A program made the position numbers and the translations under genes. From Lachnospiraceae bacterium (lineage in GTDB: Bacteria; Bacillota; Clostridia; Lachnospirales; Lachnospiraceae), in the NCBI GenBank assembly GCA_017620255.1, contig JAFZQU010000041.1, forward strand, positions 1-64,000: a DNA stretch of 64,000 nucleotides. Direction: 5' to 3'. Within the stretch, counting starts at the first letter, position 1, and every line of letters starts with the position of its first letter. This document shows positions 59,634 through 64,000 of the stretch, piece by piece. The notes under the pieces were generated by a model, which searched no databases, was not told where the DNA came from, and saw only the letters and a list, made by a program, of their open reading frames with translations.

Positions 59634-61262
59634 ATGATAACAGGAATTATCATGTCACTGGCCGGCGGACTTTCGCTGTTCCTGTTTGGCATGCATGTCA
59701 TGAGTGAAGGCATTGAAAAAGCGGCCGGCGCCAAGATGAGATCCATTTTGGAGTTCTTCACGACCAACCGTTTTACGGGTATGATCGTCGGTCTCTTCTT
59801 TACCGCAGTCATTCAGTCTTCATCCGCCTGCACCGCCCTTGTCGTAGCATTCGTTAATTCCAATCTGATGACGCTGACGCAGGCTGTCGGCGTGATCTTC
59901 GGTTCCAATATCGGTACCACCGTTACCTCACAGCTGGTTTCTTTTAATCTGTCCGCATATGCGCCCGCGATCTCTTTGGTCGGCGTTATCTGCCTGCTGT
60001 TTATCAAAAAACCGTTCGTAAAGAAGATCGGTGAAGTCCTGATCGGCTTTGGCGTTCTCTTTATGGGCCTCACCAATATGAAAGATGCCATGAGCGGGAT
60101 CAAGGAGATGCCTGTCATCGCGAATGCGTTTACTTCGCTGACAAGCCCGTTCCTGGCGGTACTTCTGGGACTCGTGATCACCACGATCGTGCAGAGTTCT
60201 TCCGTGACCGTATCCATCACGCTCTTAATGGCATCGCAGGGCTTGCTGGGACTTCCGATCTGTCTCTATATCATCCTCGGCTGTAACATCGGCGCCTGCT
60301 CGACGGCCATGCTTGCCAGCCTTTCCGGTAACAAGATGGCGAAACGTGCGGCCCTGATCCACCTTTTGTTCAATGTGTTCGGCACGATCGTCATGTTCAT
60401 CATCCTCGAATTTGCCATGGACTATGTCGTATACGGCATCGAAGCGATCTCCGGTACCGACATGGGAAGATGCGTCGCGAACGCGCACACGATCTTTAAG
60501 ATCTTCCAGGTGCTGATCCTGTTCCCGTTTGGCGGTGGCCTGGTGAAACTGACCTATATCCTGGTACCCGGCGAAGACGAGAAGATCGGCTACCGTGCAA
60601 ACATGCAGCTGAAATACATCGGCGGAAAGAACATCTTTTCTCCTGCAACTGCGGTTGTTGAAGTTGTAAAGGAACTTGACCGAATGGCAACGCTTGCAAG
60701 CGAAAACCTGAACCGTGCCATGAACGCCCTCATCACGCTGGATGAAGAGGATATCGAAGAGGCTTACGCCGTTGAACAGAACATCAACTATCTGAACAAG
60801 GAGATCACGCACTATCTGGTCAAGATCTCGCAGACAAACCTGCCCGTGGAGGACGCAAAGAGCATCGGTGCCCTGTTCCATGTGGTGAATGATATCGAAC
60901 GCATCGGTGATCACGCGGAGAACGCCGCGGATGCTGCAAAACAGCGACAAAAGGACGGCAGCAGTTTCTCACCCGCCGCCATGCGTGAAATGGGTGAGCT
61001 GCTCGACATGGTCAACACGATCATCCGGTTTGCGATCGAGATGTTCGTGAACAACGACGAGACCCATCTCCACGATGTTCAGAATCTGGAAGAAGCCATC
61101 GACGAGAAGGAACGCGAGATCCAGCAGGCGCATGTGGAACGTATGGCAAACGGCACCTGCAGCGCGGAAGCGGGCATGATCTTCTCGGATATCATCTCCG
61201 GTCTCGAGCGTGTGGCTGACCATGCAGTCAACATCGCGTTCTGCATGTATGAAAACGCGTAA
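59634..61262 (+). CDS. Na+/phosphate cotransporter (NptA/YjbB type) with PhoU-like C-terminus
   Basis: This 542-residue protein has two membrane halves with the QSS repeats of the Na/Pi-cotransporter family (AVIQSSSACTALVVAF near 62 and TIVQSSSVTVSITLL near 183). A C-terminal PhoU-like helical domain (about 345-540) carries ENLNRAMNALI and DIERIGDHAENAAD. It should move phosphate with Na+, with the PhoU part sensing or gating. GAGGTGGG precedes the ATG. It ends at a strong terminator. Confidence 0.93.
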   Translation: MITGIIMSLAGGLSLFLFGMHVMSEGIEKAAGAKMRSILEFFTTNRFTGMIVGLFFTAVIQSSSACTALVVAFVNSNLMTLTQAVGVIFGSNIGTTVTSQLVSFNLSAYAPAISLVGVICLLFIKKPFVKKIGEVLIGFGVLFMGLTNMKDAMSGIKEMPVIANAFTSLTSPFLAVLLGLVITTIVQSSSVTVSITLLMASQGLLGLPICLYIILGCNIGACSTAMLASLSGNKMAKRAALIHLLFNVFGTIVMFIILEFAMDYVVYGIEAISGTDMGRCVANAHTIFKIFQVLILFPFGGGLVKLTYILVPGEDEKIGYRANMQLKYIGGKNIFSPATAVVEVVKELDRMATLASENLNRAMNALITLDEEDIEEAYAVEQNINYLNKEITHYLVKISQTNLPVEDAKSIGALFHVVNDIERIGDHAENAADAAKQRQKDGSSFSPAAMREMGELLDMVNTIIRFAIEMFVNNDETHLHDVQNLEEAIDEKEREIQQAHVERMANGTCSAEAGMIFSDIISGLERVADHAVNIAFCMYENA

Positions 61263-61297
61263 AAAGGTTGTACATTTTCTACTCGGAATTAAATCGC

Positions 61298-61327
61298 AGA
61301 AGTCCCTGATAGGGACTTCTTTTTTTG
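61298..61327 (+). terminator. Terminator after the phosphate transporter
   Basis: A perfect 10-bp stem (AGAAGTCCCT / AGGGACTTCT) with a GAT loop and a run of seven T, 36 bases after the stop. Confidence 0.9.
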
Positions 61328-61386
61328 TGCATAAAGTGGTAGAATAGAAAAGATGTTATATCACATATCACACCGGAGGTGACATT

Positions 61387-64000
61387 TTGAAAACGAGAAC
61401 ATGGAAGAAACTTTGCAGAACCATCCTTGCAGCCGGGCTTTGCTTTGCGCTTGTATTAGACGCGCAGACGGCCGGCGTATTTGCCGCGGAGACAAGTCAG
61501 GGGATCGAAGAGGCAGCGGATGAGGCGACGGAGTCGGAAGCGCCTGCGCTTTCCGAGAATACGGATGATTCTTTCATGGAGAATACGGATGTCGAAAAAA
61601 GCGATGAAGAGAATGCGGAAACGGAAGAATCCGATGAAGATCTTTTGGCAGATCCGGTAGACGAAGAAGAACCGGTTGTTGAAGAATACGACCAAAGCGA
61701 AGAATTTCTGAATGCTGTAACCATTCCGGATAATCCGGCCATCTATACGGTCGGGAATACCGAATCGGTCGAACTGACGGAAGCGGAATATAACGGATGG
61801 TATAAGTTTACCTGGGACAAAACATGTGTCGGGAGAATAAGAAATACCGCTACAAAGGGTCAGAATACAGTGCCGTCTGCGGATCTGTATATATATGATG
61901 CTTCGGGAAATTTCCTGTTGGCCAAGTACAAGAGCGGAACCATGTTCTTCAGCCTGCTGAAAGGGACCTATTACATACGCTATCAGTCTTATTCGCATGA
62001 GGGGACGGTATCTTTCCAGATCAACACATATGATGCGGATAATCATTATCAGTCCTTCGAAGAGAGTTATCAGGATAGCAGTACAAGAAACAACAGCGAG
62101 AGCACTGCATCGGTTTTAACGGCCGGTAATGTTTATCATGGGCTCGTCGGAAGAAACAACGCTGTGGACTGGTATACCTTTACGCTTACTGAAAGCACCT
62201 ATGTACAGATCTCTCAGGTTGATTTTTATAACGATTATTATGGAACCGTGAAGATCATGGATTCCAACAAGAACGATGTTTTGAAGCAGAGTGAGATCAA
62301 CGCAAAAGATGCCATATCATCTACTGTTTTAAAACCCGGAAAATACTATGCGTATGCGGAACGGTTTAATTACAGTAATAATGATAACGGCATTACTTCC
62401 TACAGGATTGTTTTGGGAGAAGAGGCTACAGAAGAATACAAGCCGTTTCAGCCGGTCCTGTATCCTGCCTATATCTTGGGGGAGACGAAGAATCTGGATC
62501 TTTCGGTCAGCCATACAAAATGGTACCAGTTAAACCTGGAGAAGAGTTCGATCATTAAGGCAAGAATGTCCCACACCCTTTCAGATTATGTTCCTTCTCT
62601 CAGGATCTATGATCTTACGTTTCATAAGTATCTGGATACAAATGGAGCGCATATAAAATATATAGGATTATTAAAGGGAATCTATCTGGTCGAGGTCTAT
62701 GAAGGTAATCTCACTTCCGGATCCGTCAGTTTCGATATAAGTGCAGTTGAAAGTGAGAATTATTTCCAGACATATGAAGAGGCTTATCATAACAGAAGTG
62801 TGCGTAATAACACCAAACTGGATGCAAATGTAATTGATTCGGTGCCTCCGTATGCAGGGCACCAGAATCTGGAGCAGATCCGTAATGATCCCTTTTGCTC
62901 AGCCGGAAAAACCATTTACGGGATCATTGGGAATAATAACAATGAAGACTGGTATAAAGTGACGGCCTCCGGGAAACTGGTCATTGACATTAAGGAAGAA
63001 TACTATGCAAATTACAGTAATGCACTGATCGTTTATGATGAAAACAAAACCCCGGTTACTTCTTCAACCATATCATCGGAAGGGACAGAGGGCGGCAGAA
63101 AGACGGTTGTCAGACAATGCTGCGTGAATCCCGGCACATATTATATCCGTGCGCAAAGATTTAATTATAACAACAATCAGTCAGAGGCGGCCATGGCCTA
63201 CAAGATCGGGCTGACGGAGATCAAAACGATCCCGATCGAACCTGATACCTACTATGACGAAGATCCCGCTGTTCTGGGTGATGGATTTTTCTATTACCGT
63301 TTTTCGGTTGAAAACGACAATACTGTGATGGATCTGTCGGTTGATTTTGCAAGTGCACCTACAGAGCCTGAGAATGTAATCTGCTTATATAATTCCAAAG
63401 GGGAGCAACTGACGGTTAGGAATGAAGGGTATTCTTTAGTTACCAATCCGCAGATACTGACATTCGATGAAGGACACAAGATCGTATTCCGCAGGATTAA
63501 ACTGAATCAGGGGGATTACTATTTTACGATCAAACAAACAAAGACTACATCCGATCCGACTTTATATGGTTTTTCAGATCCGTATGCGATCTATATCACA
63601 ACACATAAAGAAGGATTTGATCTGGCAAAAAATACATTTCCGATCGCAAACGAAGCAGTGCTCTTTCGCTTAAAAAGAGATGCGTTTGGCAATCTGATAG
63701 TCAAAGACAATCATAATTTTATGCCGGAGGAACCCTGGAAAGAGGTCTATGGAGAGTTCCAAACAGATGCGTATGACTTGAGTAATGAGGTTTGGAAGGG
63801 ATACTGCTGCGGAATGGCAACAGCTTCGTTACTGAACTATGAGGGCCGTTTGAATTTGGGAGCAACTCCCTCTCCGTGGAATTATTTTTATACAGACAAA
63901 AATATAAAATATCCTAAAGCAAACACCGATTATTTATCGACACTTGAAAAAACATTTGGAGTTTATCAGGTGTGGCAGTTCTCGGACCAATGCTCGAAGC
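61387..64000 (+). CDS. Large secreted protein with PPC-like repeats and a Cys-peptidase-like domain (runs past the window)
   Basis: An open frame starts at TTG 61387, preceded by CCGGAGGTGA, and continues without a stop to the window end (871 codons). A signal peptide ends near VFAAE (about residue 37), followed by a Glu/Asp-rich stretch to about 110. Several beta-rich modules of about 100 residues follow. They have NGWYKFTW or NAVDWYTFTL openings and end in GTYYIRY or GKYYAYAE, like bacterial pre-peptidase C-terminal (PPC) domains. From about residue 790 comes WKGYCCGMATASLL, with an early Cys (807 or 808) resembling the nucleophile of papain-like or C39-like peptidases. Catalytic His and Asp would lie beyond the window. 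TAGAAT at 61340-61345 may be the -10. Confidence 0.85.
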   Translation, partial: MKTRTWKKLCRTILAAGLCFALVLDAQTAGVFAAETSQGIEEAADEATESEAPALSENTDDSFMENTDVEKSDEENAETEESDEDLLADPVDEEEPVVEEYDQSEEFLNAVTIPDNPAIYTVGNTESVELTEAEYNGWYKFTWDKTCVGRIRNTATKGQNTVPSADLYIYDASGNFLLAKYKSGTMFFSLLKGTYYIRYQSYSHEGTVSFQINTYDADNHYQSFEESYQDSSTRNNSESTASVLTAGNVYHGLVGRNNAVDWYTFTLTESTYVQISQVDFYNDYYGTVKIMDSNKNDVLKQSEINAKDAISSTVLKPGKYYAYAERFNYSNNDNGITSYRIVLGEEATEEYKPFQPVLYPAYILGETKNLDLSVSHTKWYQLNLEKSSIIKARMSHTLSDYVPSLRIYDLTFHKYLDTNGAHIKYIGLLKGIYLVEVYEGNLTSGSVSFDISAVESENYFQTYEEAYHNRSVRNNTKLDANVIDSVPPYAGHQNLEQIRNDPFCSAGKTIYGIIGNNNNEDWYKVTASGKLVIDIKEEYYANYSNALIVYDENKTPVTSSTISSEGTEGGRKTVVRQCCVNPGTYYIRAQRFNYNNNQSEAAMAYKIGLTEIKTIPIEPDTYYDEDPAVLGDGFFYYRFSVENDNTVMDLSVDFASAPTEPENVICLYNSKGEQLTVRNEGYSLVTNPQILTFDEGHKIVFRRIKLNQGDYYFTIKQTKTTSDPTLYGFSDPYAIYITTHKEGFDLAKNTFPIANEAVLFRLKRDAFGNLIVKDNHNFMPEEPWKEVYGEFQTDAYDLSNEVWKGYCCGMATASLLNYEGRLNLGATPSPWNYFYTDKNIKYPKANTDYLSTLEKTFGVYQVWQFSDQCSK

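Overview
The window looks like a chromosomal segment of a Clostridia bacterium, most likely a gut or rumen Lachnospiraceae relative. This is an inference from three things: the gene order rimP-nusA-ylxR-ylxQ-infB-rbfA-nrnA-truB-ribF, the rpsB-tsf pair, and the mix of large secreted Ig-like proteins, tandem large serine recombinases and a PfoR-type membrane protein. There is no rRNA and no CRISPR array. One complete tRNA gene is visible (tRNA-Pro, minus strand, 25299-25373).

Region 1 (1-5.6 kb) is the right end of a mobile element. Two tandem large serine recombinases (the first cut by the window edge) are followed by a terminator and an untranslated end. A DEAH-type helicase of the DUF3427 kind then begins abruptly at its Walker A motif, followed by a NUDIX hydrolase. 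The element seems to have split the helicase gene.

Region 2 (5.6-20.5 kb) is mixed housekeeping and decaying accessory DNA. It holds a zinc-ribbon protein, an HD hydrolase and an isochorismatase-like hydrolase, AzlCD amino-acid exporter genes, a 42-bp tandem repeat, and small enzymes among fragments of GNAT and glyoxalase-like genes. It also holds a 2,071-residue secreted protein, a broken cobalamin methyltransferase gene, an alpha/beta hydrolase and a DnaQ-like exonuclease.

Region 3 (20.6-26.1 kb) is a layered island at the 3' end of tRNA-Pro. Two truncated copies of the tRNA 3' end (20611-20652 and 23375-23409) and one intact gene (25299-25373) delimit two nested segments. The segments carry a nucleotidyltransferase toxin with an HTH partner and a palindromic operator, a possible orphan antitoxin, a membrane zinc-finger protein, an AAA/DUF4143 ATPase and a broken 48-residue ORF. 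No integrase gene is present. Just outside lies a candidate type I toxin-antitoxin locus: a 28-residue hydrophobic peptide, a convergent antisense RNA, and a second solitary copy of that RNA.

Region 4 (26.1-37.3 kb) holds an operon of Mrp ATPase, membrane acyltransferase, HAD phosphatase and lipoprotein amidase; a minus-strand AlaX-type editing protein; a CheX-like/CheY/PfoR-like set; and a secreted subtilase-fold protein whose nucleophile Ser and oxyanion Asn are both replaced.

Region 5 (37.3-49.7 kb) holds rpsB-tsf, a MATE exporter, a partner-switch pair (RsbW-like kinase and STAS protein), an M18 aminopeptidase, a zinc-ribbon membrane protein with a Trp/Asn/Ser tail, lysA, a membrane diguanylate cyclase and a Pro-rich surface protein.

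Region 6 (49.7-64 kb) is the translation/RNA operon, coupled by a chain of ATGA overlaps through to a cardiolipin synthase, followed by a Na/Pi cotransporter and the start of another large secreted protein that runs off the window.
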